From positions 10,587-74,586 of the forward strand of contig FR895136.1 in assembly GCA_000435675.1 (NCBI GenBank): 64,000 nucleotides of DNA. The letters run 5' to 3'. Of this stretch, positions 35,272-45,300 are shown in pieces. The notes below the pieces were generated by a model that was given only the letters and a program-made list of their open reading frames with translations, was not told the origin of the DNA and searched no databases. The position numbers and the translations under genes were made by a program. Position 1 is the stretch's first letter; every line of letters starts with the position of its first letter. The stretch is from Eggerthella sp. CAG:298. Lineage in GTDB: Bacteria; Actinomycetota; Coriobacteriia; Coriobacteriales; Eggerthellaceae.

Positions 35272-35991
35272 CTAGAAATCGAATGCTTCGCCCACGTTCA
35301 TAGTAAGACAGTGATCCGCGGTCTTATCGAGTGCGCTCGGATCGCGATTGATCACGATAAGGTGCTTGCCGTTGAAGAATTCAACGAGACCTGCAGCTGG
35401 ATAAACCACTCGCGAGGTGCCCGCGATGATGAGCGTTTCTGCTTGCGCGATGTCTTCGACGGCCGCCTGGATGACCTGTTGATCGAGCGCTTCTTCGTAG
35501 AGCACCACATCGGGGCGGATGATTCCCCCACATTCACAATACGGCACACCCTCGGCTTCCATGATCGCATCAAGCCCATAGCGCTTACCGCACTTCATGC
35601 AATAGTTGCGATGAATGCTCCCATGAAGCTCATGCACGCGCTTCGACCCCGCCGCCTGATGCAAGCCGTCAACATTCTGCGTGATCACACTACGAAGGAT
35701 GCCCTGTTGCTCAAGTTCGGCGAGCTTCTTGTGCGCCTGATTCGGTTTCGCATCTTCATGCACCATCTTTGCTCTGTAAAATTCGTAGAAGACATCGGGA
35801 TGCGCTTCGAAGAACGAATGGCTGACGATCACCTCAGGAGGATAGGGGTACGCCTCATTGAAGATGCCTTTGACGCTACGGAAATCAGGGATGCCGCTTT
35901 CTGTTGAAACCCCTGCCCCGCCGAAGAACACCACGCTCTTCGGATCTGCTTCGCTAATGATACGCCGTACTTCTTCAAGCTCTTCGTTCAT
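35272..35991 (-). CDS. NAD-dependent protein deacylase (Sir2 family)
   Basis: A 239-residue sirtuin. NAD-binding GAGVSTESGIPDFRS near residue 24, TQNVDGLHQAAG, and catalytic His in ELHGSIHR are all present. The zinc module has CMKC and CEC (with another Cys-poor spacing), which gives three obvious Cys plus a possible fourth. The start is the ATG at 35991 with AAGGTGG upstream; a longer frame would run through a palindromic repeat. Targets are acetylated or acylated lysines of unknown proteins. Confidence 0.93.
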   Translation of the reverse strand: MNEELEEVRRIISEADPKSVVFFGGAGVSTESGIPDFRSVKGIFNEAYPYPPEVIVSHSFFEAHPDVFYEFYRAKMVHEDAKPNQAHKKLAELEQQGILRSVITQNVDGLHQAAGSKRVHELHGSIHRNYCMKCGKRYGLDAIMEAEGVPYCECGGIIRPDVVLYEEALDQQVIQAAVEDIAQAETLIIAGTSRVVYPAAGLVEFFNGKHLIVINRDPSALDKTADHCLTMNVGEAFDF

Positions 35992-36014
35992 ATTCCCCAC
36001 CTTATTTCCAAAAA

Positions 36015-36043
36015 GATGACGAACGACCAGGTAGTTTGTCATC
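36015..36043 (-). repeat. Palindromic repeat, family A copy, after the solute-binding protein gene
   Basis: GATGACGAACGACC-A-GGTAGTTTGTCATC, an imperfect 14-bp dyad starting in the stop codon of the minus-strand gene. On the minus strand it is followed by TTTTTGG, so this copy probably serves as terminator. Confidence 0.75.
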
Positions 36044-37110
36044 TAGTATGAGCTGCCGATGTATCCTTCCTGGAGGCGTGTGAGCGTGCCATCCTCTTCC
36101 ATAGCTGCAAGCGCTTCATTGACCGCGTCTTTCAGGTTGATGGATTCCGTTGGCAGTGCAATGCCGTAGGCCTCCCCCGTCATGATGCGTTCGATGATGC
36201 GCATGTCCGAAAATTCGTGGTCGATCAAATATTCAGCAACAGGAAGATCGAGCACTACTGCTTGAACTTCTTTAGCTTTAAGTGCCTGAAGGCATTTGCG
36301 TGCGTTCGAATACTCGATGATCAGCTTTTCGTTCGTGAGCTCACGCGCAGTCTGCATGCAAGTGCTCCCCTTCACCACCGCGATACGCGTGGTCTCGGGA
36401 TCGAACTCAGCCGTGTTTTCGAAGGTTACGGGTGCTTTTTCTTTCCCTGTTGTTTGAGCAGTAGAGGACTTCACGAAGCGCGGCAATGCAGTGTCTGTCG
36501 AAGCGCGCGCAGAGGATGCGGATGAAGGCTGCTCTGCCTCCTTCATCGTAACGACCGCCTGATTGCCCACGTAATACCAGCTGCTGAAGTCGACCTTCTC
36601 GTCCCGCTCTCCCGTAATAGCAAGCGCAGCAAGCGCGATATCGCCTTCGGGGTCGGGCTTCTCTTCTTCACTTGCCGTAGCAGATGGTTCGCAGGCCAAC
36701 GTCTCGATGATCGTGTCGCGCGAGGTGGGCACCAGCTCGAGTGCAAGCCCCAATCGATTGGCAAGCTCCTCTGCAACAGCGATATCGTAGCCCCACATCG
36801 CTTCTGCCCCACCATCGCTGAACGGGGGATACTCAGAAGAAACGAGCACTTTGAGCGTACCCTTATCCATAAGCTCACTCTCGTAAGCGTGCGTTTGCTC
36901 TTTGCCTTGATCGCTCTGCGCACAACCGCTCATGAGCACACAAGCAATGAGCGCAGTGCAGAGAAGCACCACGAACGCCACTGTTCGCAAAACGCGATAC
37001 CCCTGCGGAGCCTTGAGCGCTTGCACTCCGTTTTGCGACAACGATCCACTGACCGTAGCGGAGATATGTCTATGCTGCTGGACGTGCTTCAAAACCCGAT
37101 CCTTCGACAA
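36043..37110 (-). CDS. Solute-binding lipoprotein of an amino-acid ABC transporter (SBP family 3)
   Basis: An extracellular solute-binding domain (SBP_bac_3) starts with GTLKVLVSSEYPPFSDG and includes GYDIAVAEELANRLGLALE, VDFSSWYYVGNQAVV, TRIAVVKGSTCMQTARE and AYGIALPTES. It has a lipoprotein signal with lipobox LMSGC. A ~40-residue Ser/Thr/Ala insert lies between the two lobes. The start is uncertain: the long frame uses TTG at 37110 and leaves 40 polar residues before the signal helix. A TTG at 36990 after AGGGG would give a normal lipoprotein N-terminus (RTVAFVVLLCTALIAC). No permease or ATPase gene is adjacent. Confidence 0.82.
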   Translation of the reverse strand: MSKDRVLKHVQQHRHISATVSGSLSQNGVQALKAPQGYRVLRTVAFVVLLCTALIACVLMSGCAQSDQGKEQTHAYESELMDKGTLKVLVSSEYPPFSDGGAEAMWGYDIAVAEELANRLGLALELVPTSRDTIIETLACEPSATASEEEKPDPEGDIALAALAITGERDEKVDFSSWYYVGNQAVVTMKEAEQPSSASSARASTDTALPRFVKSSTAQTTGKEKAPVTFENTAEFDPETTRIAVVKGSTCMQTARELTNEKLIIEYSNARKCLQALKAKEVQAVVLDLPVAEYLIDHEFSDMRIIERIMTGEAYGIALPTESINLKDAVNEALAAMEEDGTLTRLQEGYIGSSY

Positions 37111-37118
37111 GCCAGACG

Positions 37119-37412
37119 TTACTGCTCGCTCGCCTTCAACACCTCAAGTGCCAGCTGATAGCCACCCGTGCCATAGTTGAGCGCTTTCGAGACGCGCGCG
37201 ATAGTGGTTGCCGAAGCTCCCGTTGTCTTCTCGATCGAAGCGTACGATTCGCCTTCACGCAAAAGACGCGCCACTTCCAAACGCTGGGAGGTGTCCTTGA
37301 TCTCACGAATCGTGAAGAGATCTTCTAAGAGCGCGAAGACTTCATCGGGCTCGTTCAGCCCCGCAAGCACATTCAACAGATCTTCAACTTCTCGGGTGCG
37401 TAGTTCGGACAT
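37119..37412 (-). CDS. TrpR-like YerC/YecD-family regulator
   Basis: A 97-residue helical DNA-binding protein of the TrpR superfamily. The segment REIKDTSQRLEVARLLREG and the helix-turn-helix SYASIEKTTGASATTIARVS match the YerC/YecD family, whose ligand is not known. The start at 37412 has only a weak GAGAAGAGAG site. It lies 8 bp before the solute-binding protein gene in the same direction, so it may control that gene. Confidence 0.88.
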   Translation of the reverse strand: MSELRTREVEDLLNVLAGLNEPDEVFALLEDLFTIREIKDTSQRLEVARLLREGESYASIEKTTGASATTIARVSKALNYGTGGYQLALEVLKASEQ

Positions 37413-37440
37413 ACTCTCTCTTCTCTCAAGACTACTCGAC

Positions 37441-37467
37441 AAAAAGAGCCCATTGAACAGGGCTCTT
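37441..37467 (-). terminator. Terminator of ilvE
   Basis: On the minus strand AAGAGCCC, an 8-nt loop and GGGCTCTT are followed by TTTGTCG, 24 bp after the ilvE stop. Confidence 0.9.
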
Positions 37468-37490
37468 CTGTTTGCTATCAGGATAGATGA

Positions 37491-38420
37491 TTACTCAGCG
37501 ATGCGCGTAATCCACTCTTCATATTCGGGCACTTTGCCATAGGCGACATCGAAATAGCGCTCCTGAAGCGCCTTGGTGATGGGGCCGGGCTTGCCGATAA
37601 CGCGATTGTCCACGCTTCCAATGGGCGTGAGTTCAGCGGCTGAGCCGGTCATGAACATCTCATCGGCAACGTAGAGGTCGGAACGGTTAAGCGTTTCCTC
37701 AAGTGCGGGAATATCCATATCAACAGCGATATTCAAGACGGTGTCGCGCGTGATGCCTTCGAGCAAGCCATCACCCAGCGGAGGCGTCATGAGGATGCCA
37801 TCGCGCACGATAAAGAGATTTTCGCCCGTGCCTTCGCATACATGACCCACTTCGTTGAGCATGATCGCCTCTGCGTAGCCATGCTCCTTCGCCTCGAGCT
37901 TCGCAAGGATCGAATTCATGTAGGATGCCGTGGATTTAACTGCTGGCGGGATGGCGTTGAACGAACGCTGGCGCCAAGAGGAAATGCCCACGGATACGCC
38001 GTTTTCGAGCGCTTCTTCACCAAGGTAGGCATCCCACGGCCACACTGCGATGATGACATCGACCGGCGCTCCAGTAGGATCGACACCCATCTGGCCATAG
38101 CCGTAGTACGCGAGCGGGCGGATGTAGCAAGACTTCAGCTTGTTCGCTTTGATGATGTCGACCGTTGCCTGGCAGAGTTCCTCGACCGAATAGGGCAATT
38201 CCATATGCGCGATCTTCGCGCTGTTATGCAGGCGCTTCATGTGATCTTCCAAACGGAACACGACCGCTTCATCGGTATCGGTATTGTGATAGCAGCGGAT
38301 GCCTTCGAACACACCCGAGCCGTAGTGAAGCGCATGCGTGAGCACGTGCGTGGTTGCCTCCGCCCATGGGACGATCTCGCCATTTTTCCAGATATAGTCG
38401 ACTTCGGTCAGATCCGCCAT
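37491..38420 (-). CDS. ilvE: Branched-chain amino acid aminotransferase
   Basis: A 309-residue fold-type IV PLP aminotransferase that transfers nitrogen from glutamate to branched-chain keto acids. Signature: THALHYGSGVFEGIRCY, the PLP Lys in VKSTASYMNS, and LNEVGHVCEGTGENLFIVRDG split, with the LEGITRDTVL helix. The start at 38420 has AAGGGGAG. It follows the glutamine synthetase gene, separated by a terminator. Glutamate made by GltBD is its amino donor. Confidence 0.95.
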   Translation of the reverse strand: MADLTEVDYIWKNGEIVPWAEATTHVLTHALHYGSGVFEGIRCYHNTDTDEAVVFRLEDHMKRLHNSAKIAHMELPYSVEELCQATVDIIKANKLKSCYIRPLAYYGYGQMGVDPTGAPVDVIIAVWPWDAYLGEEALENGVSVGISSWRQRSFNAIPPAVKSTASYMNSILAKLEAKEHGYAEAIMLNEVGHVCEGTGENLFIVRDGILMTPPLGDGLLEGITRDTVLNIAVDMDIPALEETLNRSDLYVADEMFMTGSAAELTPIGSVDNRVIGKPGPITKALQERYFDVAYGKVPEYEEWITRIAE

Positions 38421-38492
38421 AGCGCTCCCCTTCTTCAAAGTGTTCGATACGTTTTGCCGCACGCTTCGCAGCGCCGGCATGCAGTAAAAACA

Positions 38493-38520
38493 GAAAGACC
38501 ATGGCAGCACCATGGCCTTC
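38493..38520 (-). terminator. Terminator of the glutamine synthetase gene
   Basis: On the minus strand GAAGGCCATGG and CCATGGTCTTTC pair around TGCTG, followed by TGTTTTTAC. Confidence 0.85.
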
Positions 38521-38555
38521 CGTTATTCTACTCCATTTCGCTGGAGTGGTTGAAG

Positions 38556-40706
38556 CTAATTATAAAAAAGGATGTCGTTGTAAGTGGGCACGGGCCAGTA
38601 GTCGTTCTCGACCACGCACTCGAGCGCATCGATCTCGGCGCGCAGAGCATCCATGGCAGGGATGACCTTTTCGGCATACGCATATGCCTGTTCCTGAAGG
38701 TCTTCGATGGCTTCCGCGCTATCGTGCTCAGCGATGAGCGTGCGTGTGCAAGCCGCAACCGCGTTCGTTCCTTTCACCAGGTAGGAAAGGAGCTTTTCGT
38801 GCTCTTCCATATCGGATGAAGCTATGGCTGCCTTCACCGAGGTGATGGTCTCTGCCAGATCGCGCATATATTTGCTGATGGCAGGCAAATACGTGCGACG
38901 CGCCATGCGGATCATCACACGTGCCTCGATGTTCAAGAGCTTCGTGTATTTGTCGAGCTTCACCTCATAGCGGCTGTGCACTTCCGATTCGGACAAGATA
39001 CCGAACTCAGCGAAGAGATCGATCGATTTCTGCGAGACGAAGCACGGAAGCGCTTCGGCGGTGTTGCGATGGTTCGCCAACCCGCGGCGCGCTGCTTCTT
39101 CTTGCCACTCTTCCGAATAGCCGTTGCCGTTGAAGATAATGCGTTTGTGATCGGTAAGAAGCTGGCGAACATAGCTGATCGCTTTCTTCTCGAACTCAGC
39201 GCCCTCAAGACCTTCACAAGCATCCGCGAAATCCTTGAGGCTCTTTGCGACCGCCGTGTTCAGGATCATGTTGCAATCCGAAAGGTTCACGGCAGAACCC
39301 GGCATGCGGAACTCGAACTTGTTACCGGTGAACGCAAAGGGACTCGTGCGATTACGGTCGGTGTTGTCTTTGAGGAATTGCGGCAGAACCGCAACGCCCA
39401 AGTCCATAGAAATGGCCTCGGCTGAATGATATTCGTCGCCCTTGATGAGCGCATCCACGATGGCATCGAGCTCATCGCCCAGGAAGATCGAAACGATGGC
39501 TGGAGGCGCTTCGTCGGCGCCAAGACGGTGATCGTTGCCTGCAGAAGCAACCGACATGCGCAAGAGCTCCTGGTATTCGTCGACCGCTTCGATCACGCAG
39601 GCGAGGAACACAAGGAAGCGCAGGTTGTCGATTGGGTCGTCGCCGGGATCGAGCAAGTTCACGTTGTCGTAGGAAAGCGACCAGTTGTTGTGCTTGCCTG
39701 AGCCGTTGATGCCTTCGAAGGGCTTCTCATGCTGGAGGCACGTGAGGCCATAGTGCGATGCATCGAGGCGCATCTTCTCCATGGTGAGCAAGTTCTCGTC
39801 GATGGCGCGGTTGGCGTTGGTGAAGATGGGCGCAAGCTCGTGCTGTGCGGGCGCGACTTCGTTATGCTTGGTCTTGGCCGTAACGCCGAGCTTCCACAGA
39901 TCATCGTCGAGCTCTTTCATGAATTCATTGACCGTGGGGCGGATGGCACCGAAGTAGTGTTCATCGAGCTCCTGGCCTTTGCTCGGCGGTGCGCCGAAGA
40001 GCGTACGGCCGGTCATGATCAGGTCGTGACGGCGTTCGTAATCTTTTTCGGCGATGAGGAAATACTCCTGCTCGGAGCCGACCGTAGCGATGACCTGGTG
40101 GCCGTCTTCGCCGAAGAAACGCAGCACGCGCTGTGCTTGTGTGTCGATCGCGCGCATGGAACGCAAAAGCGGCGTCTTCTTGTCGAGCGCTTCGCCGGTG
40201 TAGGAGCAGAATGCAGTGGGGATGCAGAGCACTTCGTCCTTGATGAAGGCCGGACTGGTGGGATCCCACGCGGTATAGCCACGTGCTTCGAAGGTGGCGC
40301 GAAGGCCGCCGTTCGGGAAGCTCGAGGCATCGGGCTCTCCCTGGATGAGTTCCTTGCCCGAGAAGGTCATGATCACGCTGCCGTCGGGCTGCGGATTGAT
40401 GAAGGAATCATGCTTCTCGCTCGTTACGCCAGAAAGCGGTTGGAACCAGTGCGTGAAGTGGGTCGCACCGTGTTCGATGGCCCATTCCTTCATGGCATGC
40501 GCTACCACGTTGGCAACTTCCAAGTTGAGCGGTTCGCCATCGTTGATGGTGCGCATGAGCTCCTTATAGGTTGCCTTCGGCAGACGCTCTTTCATCACGC
40601 GCTCGTCGAAGACCATCGTGCCGTAAATATCAGAGACATTGGCGGGAGAGTAGTCTTGTTCGCTGGTGGTGAAGGTTATGGTTTGGCTTTCCGATCCGGT
40701 TGGCAT
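38556..40706 (-). CDS. glnN: Glutamine synthetase type III
   Basis: A 716-residue type III glutamine synthetase, which makes glutamine from glutamate, ammonia and ATP. The long N-terminal region (FTHWFQPLSGVTSEKHDSF) is type-III specific. The active-site segments are GSEQEYFLI, NEVAPAQHELAPIF, NGSGKHNNWS and NKFEFRMPGS. The C-terminal ~170 residues are the helical extension of this type, involved in control in some members. Length matches the family (about 700-730). It follows gltD and is likely part of the nitrogen-assimilation cluster, with a separate family A repeat between them. Confidence 0.96.
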   Translation of the reverse strand: MPTGSESQTITFTTSEQDYSPANVSDIYGTMVFDERVMKERLPKATYKELMRTINDGEPLNLEVANVVAHAMKEWAIEHGATHFTHWFQPLSGVTSEKHDSFINPQPDGSVIMTFSGKELIQGEPDASSFPNGGLRATFEARGYTAWDPTSPAFIKDEVLCIPTAFCSYTGEALDKKTPLLRSMRAIDTQAQRVLRFFGEDGHQVIATVGSEQEYFLIAEKDYERRHDLIMTGRTLFGAPPSKGQELDEHYFGAIRPTVNEFMKELDDDLWKLGVTAKTKHNEVAPAQHELAPIFTNANRAIDENLLTMEKMRLDASHYGLTCLQHEKPFEGINGSGKHNNWSLSYDNVNLLDPGDDPIDNLRFLVFLACVIEAVDEYQELLRMSVASAGNDHRLGADEAPPAIVSIFLGDELDAIVDALIKGDEYHSAEAISMDLGVAVLPQFLKDNTDRNRTSPFAFTGNKFEFRMPGSAVNLSDCNMILNTAVAKSLKDFADACEGLEGAEFEKKAISYVRQLLTDHKRIIFNGNGYSEEWQEEAARRGLANHRNTAEALPCFVSQKSIDLFAEFGILSESEVHSRYEVKLDKYTKLLNIEARVMIRMARRTYLPAISKYMRDLAETITSVKAAIASSDMEEHEKLLSYLVKGTNAVAACTRTLIAEHDSAEAIEDLQEQAYAYAEKVIPAMDALRAEIDALECVVENDYWPVPTYNDILFYN

Positions 40707-40834
40707 GAGGTCTCCTTCTCTGCGATCCGCACGCAGGATCGCGTAAGACTTATTTCTCGACGCTATCTAGACTACGCAGCGAATGTTTCGAACATGCTTC
40801 ATGGACGTTAATCTGTGTAACATTCGCGTTTCGA

Positions 40835-40863
40835 GATGACGAACGACCGGGTCGTTCGTCATC
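40835..40863. repeat. Perfect 29-nt palindromic repeat, family A
   Basis: GATGACGAACGACC, one G, then GGTCGTTCGTCATC: a perfect 14-bp dyad with a 1-nt centre, 31 bp after the gltD stop codon. It could form a stable stem in RNA from either strand. Confidence 0.85.
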
Positions 40864-40893
40864 TTTTGATCGAGCAGCCTTCTCTTTGTGGAT

Positions 40894-42339
40894 CTAGGCG
40901 TTGCGAATGATCTCGTGGGTGCAGGCGAGTGCGTCGGCGATCGCGTTCACCACGAGCGTCGAACCAAGGTGTGCATCGCCCGCAGCGAAGATGGCAGGCT
41001 TGTTGTTCGCTGGGTCGGCTTCGCGCAGGCAGTGTGCACCACTGCGCTCGGGCAGCGAAACATCGAAGGCTTCGAAGACGGCAGGATTCGCACCGGTGAA
41101 GCCCTTCGCGATCAGAACGAGTTGTGCGGGAATGGTAGCTTCCGTGCCTTCGACCAGATGCCGACCACCATCGTATGAAAGATCCTGCACGTGCACTTGG
41201 GCGACCGCTCCAGCCGCAGCGCCTTCGCCACCACTGAAGGCGATCGTGTCGGTCGAGAAGATGCGAGGATCTTCGCCGAAGCGTTCGCTCGCTTCCCGCT
41301 GGCCGTAGCCTTGCGAGAAGACCATACGTTCAGCTGGCCAAGCCGCTTGAGCATCGCAGGTCTCTGGCGCGCGCTCGGCACGGATCACCTGGGTCACGCT
41401 CTTCGCTCCTTGGCGCAGTGCGCAGGCAACGCAGTCGTTTCCGGTATCGCCACCGCCGATCACGACCACATCCTTGCCTTCGGCGCTGATGGTGCAGTCG
41501 CGTTCATCAAGGTAGGCGCTGGCAACCTCTGAAAGATATTCGAGGGCGAAATGAATGCCGGAAAGCTCGCGCCCAGGCAGCACAACATCGCGCGCAACGT
41601 TCGCACCCGTTGCGATCACCACCGCGTCAGATTCAGCGGCGATCGTATCCGCGCAGGCACACGCATCAACGCCGCAGAGAAATTCGATGCCGCTCTCACG
41701 CATCAAGTTCACCCGACGCTCGATGATCCACTTCGGCAGCTTCATGTTGGGAATGCCATACACGAGCAGGCCACCAGGGCGATCGGCCTGCTCGTAGATA
41801 CGCACGCGCCATCCTTGCCGTGCTAGTTCCCAGGCGCATGCCAGACCCGCTGGCCCCGAGCCGATCACGCTCACCAGCGGCGCATCGGCAGCTGGGGCGG
41901 GAAGCGGATCGATCCCGCGCTCCCAAGCGATATCGGAAAGGGCACGTTCGTTATCGTTGATCGTGACCGGTGCCTTATGCAGCCCCAGGTTGCAGGCCAC
42001 TTCGCAAGGGGCCGGACACACACGCCCGGTGAATTCGGGGAAGGGGTTCGTGAGCGCCACGCGCGCCACCGCGTCCTCGAAGCGATGCTGGTAGAGCAGA
42101 TCGTTCGTCTCGGGGATCAGGTTGTGCAGCGGGCAGCCCACCGCATGCAGCGAATCACCCAGCGCTACGCCGGTCTGGCAGAACGCCACACCGCAATTCA
42201 TGCAGCGGCTCGCCTGCTCGCACTGCTGTTCAAGCGTGAGCGGAAGGGCGAACTCCTCGAAATCGTTCAGTGATTCGGAAGCAGGACGCAGGCCATGACC
42301 GACGCGCTCCGTATGCAAGAAAGCTCCAACTCGTCTCAT
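40894..42339 (-). CDS. gltD: Glutamate synthase small (beta) subunit
   Basis: A 481-residue FAD/NAD(P)H-dependent subunit that feeds electrons to GltB. N-terminal [4Fe-4S] Cys groups: CEQASRCMNCGVAFCQ and later CPLHNL and CPAPCEVACNLG. FAD-binding GSGPAGLACAWELARQG and NAD(P)H-binding VIGGGDTGNDCV are clear. Two bases separate it from the gltB stop. The protein lacks any obvious truncation. Confidence 0.96.
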   Translation of the reverse strand: MRRVGAFLHTERVGHGLRPASESLNDFEEFALPLTLEQQCEQASRCMNCGVAFCQTGVALGDSLHAVGCPLHNLIPETNDLLYQHRFEDAVARVALTNPFPEFTGRVCPAPCEVACNLGLHKAPVTINDNERALSDIAWERGIDPLPAPAADAPLVSVIGSGPAGLACAWELARQGWRVRIYEQADRPGGLLVYGIPNMKLPKWIIERRVNLMRESGIEFLCGVDACACADTIAAESDAVVIATGANVARDVVLPGRELSGIHFALEYLSEVASAYLDERDCTISAEGKDVVVIGGGDTGNDCVACALRQGAKSVTQVIRAERAPETCDAQAAWPAERMVFSQGYGQREASERFGEDPRIFSTDTIAFSGGEGAAAGAVAQVHVQDLSYDGGRHLVEGTEATIPAQLVLIAKGFTGANPAVFEAFDVSLPERSGAHCLREADPANNKPAIFAAGDAHLGSTLVVNAIADALACTHEIIRNA

Positions 42340-42341
42340 GG

Positions 42342-45300
42342 TTATGCTCCTATCTTCGTGATCTCGAAGGCCAGCTCTTGCGCCTCTTCGTGCGTGTGGC
42401 CTTGTGCTTCGTATTCGGTGATCAAATCGAGCATCTTGGCGTATTCGATCGGGATCACCTTGGTGAAGTGCTCGGCAATATCGTCGAATTGGTAGAGCAT
42501 CATCACGCCAAGTGGGCTTGCCGTTGCTTCCACATGCGCTTCAAGCAGCTCGCGAATGCGCGCGATATCGGCTTCATTTGGGCGGACAAGCTCGACCAGC
42601 TCCAAGTTGCAATGGCTCTTCAGCGTCTTCGTCTCGTCGTAGACATACGCGATACCGCCCGACATGCCCGCAGCGAAGTTGAGTCCCACTTCGCCCAGCA
42701 CCAGCACCTCGCCACCGGTCATGTATTCGCAGCCGTTCTCGCCTACGCCTTCCACTACCAGCTCGGCTCCTGAATTACGCGCACCGAAGCGTTGGCCTGC
42801 AAGGCCGTTCACAAAGCCCTGACCTGCGGTTGCGCCGTAGAAAGCGACGTTGCCCACCAGGATGTTCTCTTCAGGGCGATAGGTCGCGTTTGCCGGCGGG
42901 GTGAGCGCGAGCGTGCCACCGGAAAGCCCCTTGCCGAAGTAATCGTTGGTGTCACCCGACACCTTTAGCGTGATGCCTTGCGGCAGGAAGGCGCCGAAGC
43001 TCATGCCGCCCGAACCTGCGCAGTCGATCTCGATCGAGCCAGCGGGCAGGCCTTCAGGGTGACGCGCGGTCACCTGCGAGCCGAGCATCGTGCCCACGCA
43101 GCGATTCACGTTCGAGATATCGGCATGGAAGCGGATGGGTTCGAGGTGCTCGCGCGCGCTTTCGGTATACGGGATGAACAGCGTTGCATCGAGCGTTTCG
43201 GGCAGCGTGTTGGGTGCCTGCGCTTCGGTGAGGAAGTGCGGGCAGTGCGCCACTGGGATCGCGCGGCCGAACTCGACCTCAGGCTTCACGAGTAGCGCCG
43301 AAAGATCGACCAGGTTGGCCTTCCAGCTGCGCGCATCGTGGGTTTGGCGCAGGCATTCCACCTGGCCTACCATCTCATCGATCGTGGCGAATCCAAGCTC
43401 GGCCATGATCTCGCGCGTTTGTTCAGCCACCATCATCATGTAGTTGACCACGTATTCCGGCTTGCCGCAGAAGCAGGCGCGCAACTCGCGGTTCTGCGTG
43501 GCGATGCCCACCGGGCAGGTGTCTTGCTGGCAGTCGCGCTGCATCAGGCAGCCCATCGCGATGAGCGGCATGGTGGCGAACCCGAATTCTTCGGCGCCCA
43601 AGAGGCAGGCGATCGCAACGTCGCGGCCATCCATCAGCTTGCCATCGGCTTCGAGCACGATGCGGCTGCGCAGGCCGTTTTGCAGCAGCGTCTGTTGCGT
43701 TTCAGCCAAGCCCATCTCGAGCGGTAGGCCTGCATGATGGATCGAATCGCGTGGAGCTGCACCCGTGCCACCGTTCGAACCGGAGATGAGGATCTTGTTC
43801 GCGCCGCCCTTGGCAACACCGGTCGCGATCGTGCCCACGCCCGTTTCGGAAACGAGCTTGACCGATACGCGCGCGCTGGGGTTGGCGTTCTTCAGATCGA
43901 AGATGAGCTCGGCCAGGTCCTCGATCGAATAGATGTCGTGATGCGGGGGAGGCGAGATGAGCCCGATACCTGGTGTTGAGCGGCGAGTCCGTGCGATCCA
44001 CGGCCACACCTTACCGCTGGGCAGGTGACCGCCTTCGCCGGGCTTAGCGCCTTGCGCGAGCTTGATCTGGAGCTCGTCGGCGCTCATGAGGTAGCGGCTC
44101 GTCACGCCGAAGCGCCCTGAAGCGATCTGCTTGATGGCGCTGCGCTTGGAATCTCCATTGGGAAGCGGAGTCTCGCGTGCGGGGTTTTCGCCGCCTTCAC
44201 CAGAATTCGAGCGTCCGCCGATGCGATTCATGGCGATAGCCAAGCACTCATGCGCTTCCTTCGAGATGGAGCCGTAGCTCATTGCGCCGGTGTTGAAGCG
44301 CTTGACGATCTCGCTTGCAGGCTCGACTTCCGAAAGCGGAATGGAGGGGCGGGTGGAGACGAACTCGAGCAAGTCGCGCAGCACGATGGCACGGCCCGGC
44401 TGGTGGACCGCTTCACTGTAGGCGGCGAAGAGTTCGGGGTCGTTCGCGCGCACCGCACGTTGCAAGAGCGTGATGACCTGGGGTGTGATCAGGTGCTCTT
44501 CGCCGCGGGGACGCCAGGTGGTAATGCCTGATGAAGGAAGCTGATCAGGCGCGGGAGACGTGCGCTGTTCGAGCGCTTGAGCGTAATGCAGGTCACATTC
44601 ATGCTGCAGATCGTCGATCGAAAGACCACCGATGCGGCTGACCGTGCCAGTGAAGTGCGCATCGATGAGCTCGCTCGCAAGACCGACCGCTTCGAAGATC
44701 TGTGCAGCGTGGTAGCCCTGCATGGTCGAGATACCCATCTTCGACATGATCGAAACGATGCCCGAGAGGATGGCGGCATTGTAGTTCGCGATACCCGTTT
44801 CGGCATCGGTCTCAAGCACGCCGCGTTCGGCCAGCGAAGCGATCGTATCGTGAGCAAGATAGGGGTAGATGCCGGATGCGGAATAGCCCACCAATGTGGC
44901 GAAATCGTGCGCAGTGATCGCATCGCCGCATTCCACGATAAGATCCGCCTGCGTGCGCAGACCGCAGCGCAGCAGGTGATTGTGAACGCTCGAAACGGCT
45001 AGCAGCGAAGGCATCGGCACTTCGCCTTCACCTACGCGATCGGAGATCGCAAGGATGCTCACGCCATCGCGCACCAGTTCTTCGGCCTGTTCGCACAGGC
45101 GATTCACGGCATCTGCCAGTGCATGGGCATTCTCGGTGCCCGCCGGATAAGACGCATAGATCTTCGCGCCCTTGAAACCCTTCTCGTCCATGGAAGCAAG
45201 CGCTTCGAAGGCTTCACGGGTGAGCATCGGCGTATCGAGGCGCACCAGGCGACAGTTCGTGCGCGCGTCTTCGAGCAGGTTACCGTGGTTGCCCAGGTAG

